From: an uncultured Clostridia bacterium
GTDB lineage: Bacteria > Bacillota > Clostridia > Christensenellales > CAMQZB01
Assembly (NCBI GenBank): GCA_947039455.1
Contig: CAMQZB010000010.1
Location: 1 to 56,673 of the forward strand
DNA: 56,673 nt
Direction of reading: 5' to 3'
A model generated the notes under the pieces. That model did no database searches and had not been told where the DNA came from. It saw only the letters and a list, made by a program, of their open reading frames with translations. Within the stretch, counting starts at the first letter, position 1. Every line of letters begins with the position of its first letter. Below are positions 1-7,209 of this stretch, piece by piece. Position numbers and translations under genes: made by a program.

Positions 1-1538
1 AATATAGCTTCAGCAGTTACTGCAGGTACATCTCCAGCAAATTGAATTTCTCTTGCTGTTGATCCTGTTGCTGTTACAACTACATCTGCATTGTGAGATT
101 TTACCATCTCAAGAGTCGCTTCAGTATTTGTTTTAACCGTTACGCCTAAAAGTTCCATTTGACGAGCATAATATTTAACCAATTCATGGTCATAACGTTT
201 GAAGTTTGGAACGCCTCCAGGAATTAGATTTCCACCAAGAGATTTGTTCTTCTCTAATAATGTTACACTGTGTCCAGCTAATGCTGTTACTCTTGCTACT
301 TCAAGTCCTGCAACTCCACCACCAATAACTAAAATACTTTTCTTCTTCAATGCTGGTTTAATTCCGTAAATTTCTTCTCTTCCGCAAGCTGGGTTTACTG
401 CACATGAAATTGGTCCATTTGCAATTCTTCCCAAACAACCTTCGTGGCAACCTAGACATGGACGAACTTCATCTTCTTTTCCATATTTAATCTTTGTTAC
501 ATACTCAGCGTCAGCCAAAAGTGGTCTGCCATAACTCACGATATCGCAACAAGTTCCAATTACTTCGTTTGCCATCTTTGGATCATCCATACGGCCTGCT
601 AAAATAATAGGTACATTTACGTGTTTTTTCAAGATTTCACCTAGGTTATTGTAAACGCCACCTTCAAAATACATTGGAGGGTGATTCCAATACCACGAAT
701 CGTAAGTTCCTGCGTCCACGTTCAATGCGTCATATCCAGCATCAACTAAAATCTTCGCAGCTTCAATGCCTTCTTCGATATCACGTCCCGCTTCAACATA
801 ATCCTCTCCAGGTAGTCCACCTTGACGCAATCCTTTCATGCAACTTTTTAAACTGTATCTTAAACTTACAGGGAAATCAGTTCCACAAACTTTCTTTATA
901 TTTTTTACTACTTCAGTTGCTATTCTTAGTCTATTTTCAAGTGAACCACCAAAAGCGTCAGTTCTCTTGTTGTAAATCTCAATAGCGAATTGGTCAAGTA
1001 GGTAGCCTTCATGTACGGTGTGGATTTCAACTCCGTCAAATCTTGCTTTCTTTGCCACTACTGCTGATACAACAAACTTTTGAATCATGTTTTGAATTTC
1101 TTCAACAGTCATCTCTCTATGAATTGAATTTGGGTCAAATCTATTTCCTTGCTCAGATGGAGCAATACTCTTTTTTATAAATCCCGGTAACGCACTTCTT
1201 CCAAGTCCTCCTGTTAATTGTAGGAATATCTTTGATCCATATGCGTGAATTCTATCATTCATACTTCTTGTGCTGTGAATGAATGCTAATGGGTCGCTTG
1301 TTGGACATGGCAATGCAATATCTGGTACGCCTTCAATCTCTAAATCAACTGAGCAAATTCCTGTTATTATTAAACCAACATCATATCTAGCACGTTCAAC
1401 ATAGTAGTCTTGCAATCTTTGATTGAATCCTCCATGTGAATCAGCAAACCCTATTGGTCCCATTGGTGCCATTGATGTTCTGTTTTTTAGTTGAACCTTA
1501 CCAATATTTGTAGGTTCAAAAATCTTTGAATACTTCAT
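1..1538 (-). CDS. Enoate reductase / FadH-like flavin Fe-S oxidoreductase (5' part, cut by window edge)
   Basis: The first 512 codons of an old-yellow-enzyme family NAD(P)H-dependent enoate or dienoyl reductase, which reduces activated C=C bonds in anaerobic fermentation. An N-terminal FMN TIM barrel (opening with the residues MKYSKIFEPTNIGKVQLKNR) is followed by a [4Fe-4S] motif of the form CLGCHEGC...C, then a nucleotide-binding fold with VIGGGVAGLE. The start ATG at 1538 has a GGAGG-type site just upstream. The gene runs off position 1. The missing 3' part is present at 55116-55563; joining it at the shared 55-bp block gives exactly 662 codons in frame, close to the 660-670 residues usual for 2-enoate reductases. 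A TetR gene lies upstream on the same strand and an operator-like palindrome covers the start of transcription. The substrate cannot be read from sequence. Confidence 0.9.
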   Translation of the reverse strand, partial: MKYSKIFEPTNIGKVQLKNRTSMAPMGPIGFADSHGGFNQRLQDYYVERARYDVGLIITGICSVDLEIEGVPDIALPCPTSDPLAFIHSTRSMNDRIHAYGSKIFLQLTGGLGRSALPGFIKKSIAPSEQGNRFDPNSIHREMTVEEIQNMIQKFVVSAVVAKKARFDGVEIHTVHEGYLLDQFAIEIYNKRTDAFGGSLENRLRIATEVVKNIKKVCGTDFPVSLRYSLKSCMKGLRQGGLPGEDYVEAGRDIEEGIEAAKILVDAGYDALNVDAGTYDSWYWNHPPMYFEGGVYNNLGEILKKHVNVPIILAGRMDDPKMANEVIGTCCDIVSYGRPLLADAEYVTKIKYGKEDEVRPCLGCHEGCLGRIANGPISCAVNPACGREEIYGIKPALKKKSILVIGGGVAGLEVARVTALAGHSVTLLEKNKSLGGNLIPGGVPNFKRYDHELVKYYARQMELLGVTVKTNTEATLEMVKSHNADVVVTATGSTAREIQFAGDVPAVTAEAI

Positions 1539-1574
1539 CTCATTCCTCCATAATTATACATTTTCGATATTCAC

Positions 1575-1632
1575 ATAATCAGTTCGGTGAACTCGTTATG
1601 CATACTATAACACATTGTTATTTATTTGTCAA
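1575..1632 (-). promoter_or_regulatory. Promoter and TetR-type operator of the enoate reductase gene
   Basis: Read on the minus strand, TTGACA (1632-1627) and TATAGT (1609-1604) are 17 bp apart, a near-consensus sigma-A promoter. A 25-bp near-perfect palindrome at 1575-1599 (core AGTTCGGTGAACT, outer arms ATAA/TTAT, 9 of 11 arm positions matching) covers the expected transcription start. That is where a repressor would block initiation. The adjacent TetR protein is the natural candidate to bind it; this assignment is inference. Confidence 0.7.
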
Positions 1633-1642
1633 TACTAAATTG

Positions 1643-1677
1643 AAAAAAAAGTAAACTATTTTTAGTTTACTTTTTTC
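1643..1677 (-). terminator. Hairpin terminator after the TetR gene
   Basis: Inverted repeat GTAAACTA/TAGTTTAC (1651-1658 and 1663-1670) flanked by A and T runs. It can work in both directions, and separates the TetR gene from the enoate reductase promoter. Confidence 0.75.
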
Positions 1678-1692
1678 ATAATCACTTTATTA

Positions 1693-2298
1693 TTAAATTT
1701 TATACACTTGAATGTAATTCTCTACTATTCTCTTGCCGTATTCATTCAAATCAAAACTACCACTTTTCTGACACCAATTATATATACAGCCTCTTGATAT
1801 GGTTAAAATCTCTTCAGCTATCTCTTCCGCCGTTTCATCTTTTTTAATTGTATTTGCTTTTTGCAATCTATCAACTACATCTATCAACCCTTTTGTTAAG
1901 CCTCTTTCATTTGACAAAAAAAACTCAGTTCCTTCTGTTAGTTGTGCTCTATACACTTGTAAACACACATCTATACTAGTTTGTTTTGCATACTCCATTT
2001 GATATGATATGTAATCTACAATTGCGTACAAATCTGTTCGTTCTTCAAATTTTTGAAATATTTCATTGATAAAATACTCATCACACTGACGATATGACTC
2101 AATTATTATACCTGCTTTATTTTTTATGTGATGATAAAATGCACCTACCGAAACACCTGCACTTTTACATATTTCTTCTATCTTTACTCCATCAAATCCA
2201 TGTTTCTTTATTAATTCAGTGGACACTTCCAAAAGCTTACGTCTTGTTGTCTCTGCTTGCAGTGTTCTTGCTGTCTTCTTTATTTTTGTTTCTAACAT
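1693..2298 (-). CDS. TetR/AcrR-family transcriptional regulator
   Basis: A 201-residue regulator. Residues 15-65 form a TetR DNA-binding domain, with the helix-turn-helix around GVKIEEICKSAGVSVGAFYH; the rest is the helical ligand and dimerisation domain, which is not diagnostic. I chose the ATG at 2298 because AAGGAAT lies just upstream; an upstream ATG at 2340 would add 14 residues without a ribosome binding site. It is followed by a terminator and then by the enoate reductase promoter with its palindrome, so it probably represses that gene and is released by the substrate or a related acid. The effector is unknown. Confidence 0.85.
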   Translation of the reverse strand: MLETKIKKTARTLQAETTRRKLLEVSTELIKKHGFDGVKIEEICKSAGVSVGAFYHHIKNKAGIIIESYRQCDEYFINEIFQKFEERTDLYAIVDYISYQMEYAKQTSIDVCLQVYRAQLTEGTEFFLSNERGLTKGLIDVVDRLQKANTIKKDETAEEIAEEILTISRGCIYNWCQKSGSFDLNEYGKRIVENYIQVYKI

Positions 2299-2640
2299 TT
2301 TATTCCTTTTATACTTTATTAATTTATAAAAGTATAACATATCCTAATTTAATTGTCAAAACTGTTCAATACAATATTGATAAATTTGTTGACATACTTA
2401 ATATTTGCATTGATTAATTACGTAAACGGTTACTTATTTTAGCATTCTTTAGTTAAATTGAAAAATTAATGCAGTCTATTAGGTCTTGAAGTAACGTTAA
2501 TATGCATAGAGATATCCGATATTTTCATCATAACATATCTCTTCTTCCAAGTTCAAAAGATTTGTTTTTCCATTTTCCACCACTATAGCTGATTTTAAAT
2601 TATCAACATGTGTCAATTCTAAAATAATCATCGTATTTGA

Positions 2641-2802
2641 AGAAAGTTATTGGATTTAGCAAGCAACAAACTTTCTATTCTAAAATGCGGTTATAGCCCA
2701 CCATCTATTGATGATTTGATAATTATTTCATCTCATTTTGATGTGACTATTGATTTTTTCGTGGGTAAAACTAATACTGAATTCCGTTTTCCCAACCGAT
2801 AA
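2641..2802 (+). pseudogene. Remnant of an XRE-family HTH regulator
   Basis: The plus strand reads PPSIDDLIIISSHFDVTIDF followed by FVGKT and a stop at 2800-2802. This matches the end of the common XRE helix-turn-helix domain (pattern PS.D.L..IA..F.VT.D.L.G.T). Just upstream, an IGFSKQQ-like stretch that should belong to the recognition helix lies in a different frame. No start codon or intact domain remains. It is a frameshifted, truncated fossil inside a gene-poor stretch running from 2341 to 3098. Confidence 0.55.
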
Positions 2803-2913
2803 CATTTGCCCCTATTGGAGTACAAAAATAGTCAGCAGTTTCATCGCCTTTCTCTAAATTTATGTATGTCATATCAACTTTTAATGCTTTATATTTTTTG
2901 TATATATTCATGA
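2771..2913 (-). pseudogene. Frameshifted small hypothetical gene remnant
   Basis: An ATG at 2913 follows a GGAG site and reads MNIYKKYKALKKLI before a stop. A second frame continues from an ATG at 2872 as MTYINLEKGDETADYFCTPI, then GANVIGWENGIQY and a stop at 2771. The two pieces look like one small protein broken by a frameshift in a run of A. I recall similar YFCTP...GW segments in longer hypothetical proteins of Clostridia but cannot name a family. It overlaps the XRE fossil on the other strand. Confidence 0.35.
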
Positions 2914-3098
2914 TAATCTCCATTGGAATTTATAGCATATGTCATTTTGTTATATTCGTTTAAGTATACACCACTAATTATATTTTGTCAAATTTTCTTG
3001 GTTCTATCATTGGTTGATTACCCTTTGGGAATAAGAAAAAGAACGTCTGTTAGACGCTCTTTATTTGTTAGATTAATTTAGTATGATTATTGTTGTTT

Positions 3099-3602
3099 TT
3101 AATCTTTTTCCCACATAGGAAGGAGTTCTAGCTGATTAACAAACGCAATTAAATCCTTGTCTTCAATGTTAAATGTTCTCCAGCTATATTGTTCGCCCAT
3201 TACATCGTCCCAATACCAAAAACTTATTATTCCCTCATAGATTTTGATTTGCAATTTGTCTGTTGGCGTTTCAAAATACACATGGTGTCCCTCACTTGTA
3301 ACGTGTTGGATACCAAGTACTATTTCTTCTTTAGGGATGGCATTTAATATTGTTAGGAACTCTTTTTTATCAGTCTCATCTAATACACATTTATAATTCA
3401 TTTCATCAGAATATGTACTTACTTGTATTTCATACTTGTGGACATCATCAATTGAATTGGTACATAGCATTTCATGGAATGCATCTCTGTCCTTAATAAA
3501 ATTTGCTTTCTCCACATTATAATAGACTATTGAGCCAACAACACTTACTACCATTATCAACACAATAACTATTAAAATAATTCTTTTTACGTTTTTACTC
3601 AT
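3099..3602 (-). CDS. Membrane-anchored hypothetical protein
   Basis: A 167-residue protein of unknown function. Residues 7-28 form one hydrophobic helix after a short basic start, a signal anchor, so the remaining 135 residues should face outside. The outer part is mixed alpha/beta with an aromatic patch (FWYWDDVMGEQYSWRTFNIE), but I see no catalytic motif. The gene stands alone, with no operon partner. Its last 72 codons plus downstream DNA recur at 6004-6262 as an internally deleted copy, so this unit has been duplicated in the window. Confidence 0.7.
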   Translation of the reverse strand: MSKNVKRIILIVIVLIMVVSVVGSIVYYNVEKANFIKDRDAFHEMLCTNSIDDVHKYEIQVSTYSDEMNYKCVLDETDKKEFLTILNAIPKEEIVLGIQHVTSEGHHVYFETPTDKLQIKIYEGIISFWYWDDVMGEQYSWRTFNIEDKDLIAFVNQLELLPMWEKD

Positions 3603-3903
3603 ACCAAATACTCCATATTAACTGTCTTTTTCTAATTATACCACGAAATATTCGAAAAATCAACATATAGCAACATATAATTCTCTACTTATGTCCCAAG
3701 CTTATATAATTGGCAAGCGGATTGTGATAAAGTTTTAATTTTATTTCCTATATAAACATTATGCCATTTATTAAGTATATATGACCAAAATGCTTTTGCA
3801 AAACTTATACGTTCTGCACTATATTGGGTAGTTAGTTTCGACTATTACCGCTTCGCCGACAACGTCTTTGGTATATTTTGGTAATTATAATATATTTTGT
3901 TTG
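3603..3903. other. Gene-poor stretch with a possible remnant
   Basis: No intact gene is visible. The minus strand between about 3830 and 3690 stays open and reads YSAERISFAKAFWSYILNKW before a stop near 3694; I cannot assign it. The first 90 bases, 3603-3690, are the part whose copy appears near 6220-6262. Confidence 0.3.
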
Positions 3904-4110
3904 TTATTTCATTTCCATTAGCAATAATGCTTTTCTTGGGCAAAAATTAACGCATTTGCCGCACTTAATACACTTATCTTGAATAACTGTGGGTGCATTG
4001 TTAGCTACTTGCAATAATGCGCCTACAGGGCAAATCTTGACTGATGGGCATTTGTGGTTTTGTGGACAACTTTCCTTTACTACTACTAACATCTTATCTG
4101 TATTATTCAT
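3904..4110 (-). CDS. Small 4Fe-4S ferredoxin-like protein
   Basis: A 68-residue iron-sulfur protein, last gene of a four-gene operon. The second half carries a classical motif, CIKCGKCVNFCP. The first cluster motif is stretched (CPQNHKCPSVKICP, with C-x5-C-x5-C), a spacing I recall from small clostridial electron carriers that accompany redox regulators. I chose the ATG at 4110, with GGAG 8 nt upstream; it overlaps the end of the ArsR gene by 8 bp, so the two are translationally coupled. It probably passes electrons to or from the membrane Fe-S protein encoded two genes upstream; the partner enzyme is unknown. Confidence 0.8.
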   Translation of the reverse strand: MNNTDKMLVVVKESCPQNHKCPSVKICPVGALLQVANNAPTVIQDKCIKCGKCVNFCPRKALLLMEMK

Positions 4111-4414
4111 GACTTTTCTCCTCACTATTGTTACAATATGTTTCTTTCAATACTTGCATTATCTTATAAATCCGCTCATCTTTTATTCCGTAGACAATGG
4201 TTTGTGCTTTTTTGTCTGAAGTTAATATACCATTAGCTTTTAGAATTGCTAGATGTTGCGATATTCCTGACTGAGATATCGCTAATTTTTCTAATAACCC
4301 ACCAACACTCATAGGCTCTGTTTCCAGTTCACATAAGATACGTAAACGATTTTCATTTGCCAATACTTTCAGTAGATTTGCTACTTCCTTTGCTTTTTTC
4401 TTCATTTCATTCAT
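4103..4414 (-). CDS. ArsR/SmtB-family regulator, possible persulfide/thiol sensor
   Basis: A 103-residue winged-helix ArsR protein; the recognition helix lies near ISQSGISQHLAILKANGIL (residues 46-64). It lacks the ELCVCD-type metal site of ArsR/CadC. It has exactly two cysteines, Cys28 in RILCELE and Cys94 in ETYCNN, 66 residues apart. That is the spacing of the disulfide or tetrasulfide pair in the persulfide sensors SqrR and BigR (41/107 and 42/108). From this I infer a reactive-sulfur or redox sensor rather than a metal sensor. It sits third in an Fe-S operon, starting inside the TAATG overlap with the preceding gene. A 26-bp palindrome on the operon promoter is its likely target. Confidence 0.85.
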   Translation of the reverse strand: MNEMKKKAKEVANLLKVLANENRLRILCELETEPMSVGGLLEKLAISQSGISQHLAILKANGILTSDKKAQTIVYGIKDERIYKIMQVLKETYCNNSEEKSHE

Positions 4415-4986
4415 TACTTCTCACCTCTATTTTTCAATTTGCAAATCCCTTGAGTCATTGTTCCCATAGGACAAAATACGCAGAAACTTCTTGGTTTATA
4501 TAAAATCATTACTACTAAACCTATGATTGTTGAAGTTAACATTACGCTATAAAATCCAAATGCAAATTGGGCGATCCATGGTGAAACACTTGTGCCGTTA
4601 GCAAAAGCCCAAGGCAGTTTAAATGACCAAAGAATTGTAACCACTTCAGAAAAATCCGCTGTTCCTGCGAATACAAGATAAGTCGTAAATACCATGTTTG
4701 CAAACATTGTCATAAAGAAAATTAAAAACCCGTATCGGAAATATGGCGTTCTCATAAACTTAGGCATTGGTTTATTGCGTGACAGTTTAGTTCCAAGTAT
4801 AGCAAATAATTTACCGCGTCCACAATATTTATGACAATACCCTTTATTTCCTGTGATAAGAGATATCACAAGTGGTGTTATAAAACATATCATACCAAGC
4901 CATGCAAATAATATATTAAAAAATCCTAATACCAAATATATAGCCGATGCTATCCACAGGTAATCACTCCAAGATTTAGTTTTCAT
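4414..4986 (-). CDS. Membrane 4Fe-4S protein, NapH/YccM-like
   Basis: A 190-residue membrane protein with about five hydrophobic segments. Two cysteine clusters lie on what should be the cytoplasmic side: YCHKYCGRGKLF near residue 50, and FCVFCPMGTMTQGIC near the C-terminus. This is the layout of the polyferredoxin-like membrane proteins NapH, NosR and YccM, which pass electrons between quinol or ferredoxin pools and a partner. The start is the second of two adjacent ATG codons (4986), about 7 nt after GAGGTG. It overlaps the ferredoxin gene upstream by 11 bp and abuts the ArsR gene. The physiological partner is not visible in the window. Confidence 0.75.
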   Translation of the reverse strand: MKTKSWSDYLWIASAIYLVLGFFNILFAWLGMICFITPLVISLITGNKGYCHKYCGRGKLFAILGTKLSRNKPMPKFMRTPYFRYGFLIFFMTMFANMVFTTYLVFAGTADFSEVVTILWSFKLPWAFANGTSVSPWIAQFAFGFYSVMLTSTIIGLVVMILYKPRSFCVFCPMGTMTQGICKLKNRGEK

Positions 4987-5191
4987 CATGCACCTCACGT
5001 GTAACAATTTCAATAACTGATGCAGGACAGATTTTACTGCACTTTCCACACCCAACACATTTTTCTAAATCAATTTTTGCCTTTCTTCCATGTATAATTT
5101 CAATCGCATTAAATGGACAATCTTTAATGCAGGTACCACATGCTACGCATAAATTATCCACTTTTGCAATTTTTTTACTTTGTGACATCAT
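4976..5191 (-). CDS. 2[4Fe-4S] ferredoxin
   Basis: A 71-residue ferredoxin and first gene of the operon. It has two complete cluster motifs, CVACGTCIKDCP and CVGCGKCSKICP, so both [4Fe-4S] sites should be occupied. The start at 5191 has AAGGAG six bases upstream. Its promoter carries a large palindrome. Together with the membrane Fe-S protein and the second ferredoxin it makes a small electron-transfer module under ArsR control. Confidence 0.88.
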   Translation of the reverse strand: MMSQSKKIAKVDNLCVACGTCIKDCPFNAIEIIHGRKAKIDLEKCVGCGKCSKICPASVIEIVTREVHDEN

Positions 5192-5203
5192 TATTCTCCT
5201 TAC

Positions 5204-5250
5204 AGTATATCAGTAATTACTAATATACTACAATACGAGAAATTTGTCAA
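5204..5250 (-). promoter_or_regulatory. Promoter with ArsR operator of the Fe-S operon
   Basis: On the minus strand TTGACA (5250-5245) and TATATT (5227-5222) are 17 bp apart. A 26-bp palindrome at 5204-5229 (half-site AGTATATTAGTAA, 12 of 13 positions matching) overlaps the -10 box and leads into the ribosome binding site. This is a classical repressor position, and the ArsR protein in the operon is the likely binder. Confidence 0.75.
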
Positions 5251-5410
5251 ACAGAACAATACTAAACTAGATAAAATAAAATTACTAATTTTTTCACAAT
5301 CTTCTCATAAGATTGCCAAATTATCTCACCTTACAACTCTCAGACAATTTAATACTTTTCATGTTATATATTGCATCAACACCAAATATGTTGTATATAT
5401 ATAAATTATA

Positions 5411-5436
5411 TGATATATTAGTATTAATAAAGATAT
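5411..5436 (+). promoter_or_regulatory. Possible second ArsR half-site upstream of the DUF2871 gene
   Basis: ATATTAGTA at 5415-5423 repeats nine bases of the Fe-S operon operator half-site and lies 27 bp before the divergent DUF2871 start. The second half of the palindrome is poor. It suggests, but does not show, that the divergent gene shares the ArsR regulator. Confidence 0.35.
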
Positions 5437-5449
5437 AAAAGGAGATTTT

Positions 5450-5884
5450 ATGAAAAAATTAGTTAATATAGCATTTGCTTATTTGTTTTTCGGAATAGGC
5501 ATGGGGGCTTTTTATCGTGAATTTACTAAATTCAATGATTTTCAAGGGACTACAATGCTAAGTATAGTACATACTCACACAATTGTATTGGGTTTTATTT
5601 TCACAATTATTTTGTTGATAATGGAGAAAAACTTTACCATTTCTAACTACAAGCATTATAAAAAAGGAATCATAATCTATAACATCGGTGTAATTAGCAC
5701 CATTGTAATTATGGTTGTGCGCGGAGTAATGCAAGTGCTTGCTATAGATTTAGGCGGTGCTACACATGCTATTTCTGGAATGGCAGGAATGGGACACATC
5801 GTGTTAACTATTGGTCTAATATTTGTTTTTAAAATGATTAAACATGGTGTAATAAATAACAACAATGAACACCTAAACTTATAG
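5450..5884 (+). CDS. DUF2871-family membrane protein
   Basis: A 144-residue protein with four predicted membrane helices. It matches my memory of the DUF2871 family: YREFTKFN after helix 1, the conserved VHTHTIVLGFIF in helix 2, and histidines in GATHAISGMAGMGHI near helix 4. The paired membrane histidines resemble a heme or metal site, but the biochemical role of the family is not known to me. The start has AAGGAG six bases upstream. It is divergent from the Fe-S/ArsR operon with 258 bp between them, and a strong terminator follows, so it is monocistronic. A link with the redox operon is inferred from context only. Confidence 0.75.
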   Translation: MKKLVNIAFAYLFFGIGMGAFYREFTKFNDFQGTTMLSIVHTHTIVLGFIFTIILLIMEKNFTISNYKHYKKGIIIYNIGVISTIVIMVVRGVMQVLAIDLGGATHAISGMAGMGHIVLTIGLIFVFKMIKHGVINNNNEHLNL

Positions 5885-5918
5885 AAATCAGTATAAATAA
5901 ATAAACAAGAAAGCATAA

Positions 5919-5955
5919 GACGGAGCAAACAACATTGTTTGCTCCGTCTTTTTTT
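5919..5955 (+). terminator. Rho-independent terminator after DUF2871
   Basis: A GC-containing inverted repeat, GACGGAGCAAAC / GTTTGCTCCGTC (5919-5930 and 5937-5948), followed by seven T. Confidence 0.92.
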
Positions 5956-6003
5956 CTGTCCTAAAACAAGGAAATAGAGCTACTTTTCCAACATTTTCAT
6001 TAT

Positions 6004-6262
6004 TCAATCTTTTTCCCACATAGGAAGAAGTTCTAGTTGATTAACAAATTCAATTAAATCCTTGTCTTCAATGTTAAATGTTCTCCAGCTATATTGTTCG
6101 CCCATTACATCGTCCCAATACCAAAAACTTATTATTCCCTCATAGATTTTGATTTGCAATTTGTCTGTTGGCGTTTCAAAATACACATGGTGTCCCTCAC
6201 TTGTAACGTGTTGGATACCACGAAATATTTAAAAGTCAACACAGCAAAATATATTTCTCTAC
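6004..6262 (-). pseudogene. Deleted duplicate of the 3099-3602 anchored protein gene
   Basis: Bases 6004-6220 repeat 3099-3314 with only a few mismatches, giving the same C-terminal reading ending LELLPMWEKD. At 6216-6220 the copy jumps from the TACCA at 3310-3314 to the TACCA at 3636-3640 of the original and continues into its upstream flank (ACGAAATATT...TTCTCTACTT). The N-terminal 95 codons, including the membrane anchor and start, are lost. It is a duplication followed by a deletion of about 326 bp across a 5-bp direct repeat. It should not make a stable product. Confidence 0.85.
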
Positions 6263-6273
6263 TTGACTATTGG

Positions 6274-6316
6274 AAAACAGCCTACTGACTTACAATGAAG
6301 TTGGTAGGCTGTTTAT
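6274..6316. terminator. Terminator-like hairpin
   Basis: Inverted repeat AAACAGCCTAC / GTAGGCTGTTT. The loop TGACTTACAATGAAGTTG resembles the hairpin at 33001-33032, and the two are followed by related T-rich sequence, so they look like copies of one dispersed terminator type. It lies between the deleted copy and the end of the purine operon. Confidence 0.55.
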
Positions 6317-6406
6317 TTGTTGTTTTAGTTATTTAGCTTCATCTTTCAAATAGTACAATTAGTAAAAAATATATGCCCTAATCACAAGCGATTTAGTGCA
6401 TAAGAA

Positions 6407-6463
6407 AAGACTATGTAGTTGTATGTACAAAAATTCTGTACATACAACTACATAGTCCTTTTA
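6407..6463 (-). terminator. Long-stem terminator at the end of the purine operon
   Basis: A perfect 21-bp inverted repeat (6409-6429 with 6437-6457, arm starting GACTATGTAGTTG) with a 7-nt loop. It lies about 40 bp after the purC2 stop. A related shorter hairpin with the same flank (AGAAAAGACTATGTA) is at 39061-39100, so this is a dispersed repeat serving as a terminator. Confidence 0.75.
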
Positions 6464-6503
6464 ATTTTAAAAATTATTTTAATGTTTAATTATAAGCTAC
6501 TTT

Positions 6504-7184
6504 CTAGCCAACTATTTCTTTTGATAAATCGATAGGCATTAGGATAACACCATCTTTATATACACGCATATTTCCGCCTGAAACTTCGTCGATTAAGAGA
6601 ACGCTTCCGTCCTCAGCTACGCCGAACTCAAACTTAACATCAAATAAAACCAGTCCTTTTTTAAGCAATTCAGCCTCAACAATCTTAGTGATTTCTTTTG
6701 TCCATTTTTTAATTTCGTCATATTGTGCAACTGACATAATTCCAAACTCAGCTAGACAATCAGCAGATACCAATGGGTCTTCTCTGTCGTCGTCTTTGAA
6801 CGTAGTTTCAACAAAATAATCAAGAGGTTGTCCTTCAGTAGCGTATGCACCGTATCTTCTCATGAAAGATCCTGTTGCACGAGTTCTACAAATCACTTCC
6901 AGTCCTTCACCGAAAGTTTCCATTTTCTTAACCGTCATTGAAACTTCCTCTAAATCGCTGTCAACATAATGGGTAGGCATACCTTTTTCGTTTAATATCT
7001 CGAAGAAAAATTTGCTCATTTTAAGCCCTGCTAGACCTGAGCCTGGGATCTTAATTCCGGTATGATTTGCACCTGGATCAAAAACACCATCACTACAAGT
7101 TACGTCATCTTTAAACATTAATTTAATTGTGCCGTCTGCCAATTTGTAAACATCTTTTGTTTTGCCTTTGTAAATTAATTCCAT
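6504..7184 (-). CDS. purC: Phosphoribosylaminoimidazole-succinocarboxamide synthase, second type
   Basis: A 226-residue SAICAR synthetase that joins CAIR and aspartate using ATP. It begins MELIYKGKTKDVYKL, the nucleotide-binding hairpin of PurC, and ends with the conserved LIDEVSGGNMR. RTRATGSFMRRYG near residue 100 binds substrate. It belongs to a clostridial branch different from the Bacillus-type PurC also encoded at 13026-13730, so this operon carries two SAICAR synthetases from separate subfamilies. It is the last gene of the purine operon, 25 bp after purD, with a clear GGAG site. Function is confident; why there are two is unknown. Confidence 0.9.
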   Translation of the reverse strand: MELIYKGKTKDVYKLADGTIKLMFKDDVTCSDGVFDPGANHTGIKIPGSGLAGLKMSKFFFEILNEKGMPTHYVDSDLEEVSMTVKKMETFGEGLEVICRTRATGSFMRRYGAYATEGQPLDYFVETTFKDDDREDPLVSADCLAEFGIMSVAQYDEIKKWTKEITKIVEAELLKKGLVLFDVKFEFGVAEDGSVLLIDEVSGGNMRVYKDGVILMPIDLSKEIVG

Positions 7185-7209
7185 TTTTATATGTCTCCTT
7201 AAAAATTTA

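Noticed and set aside
674-985. Plus-strand 103-codon frame over the enoate reductase gene
   Set aside because: Antisense shadow of a well-supported gene; composition (many Leu, His, Gln) is not protein-like.
2094-2417. Plus-strand 107-codon frame opposite the TetR gene
   Set aside because: Shadow of the TetR coding sequence running into AT-rich spacer; no ribosome site.
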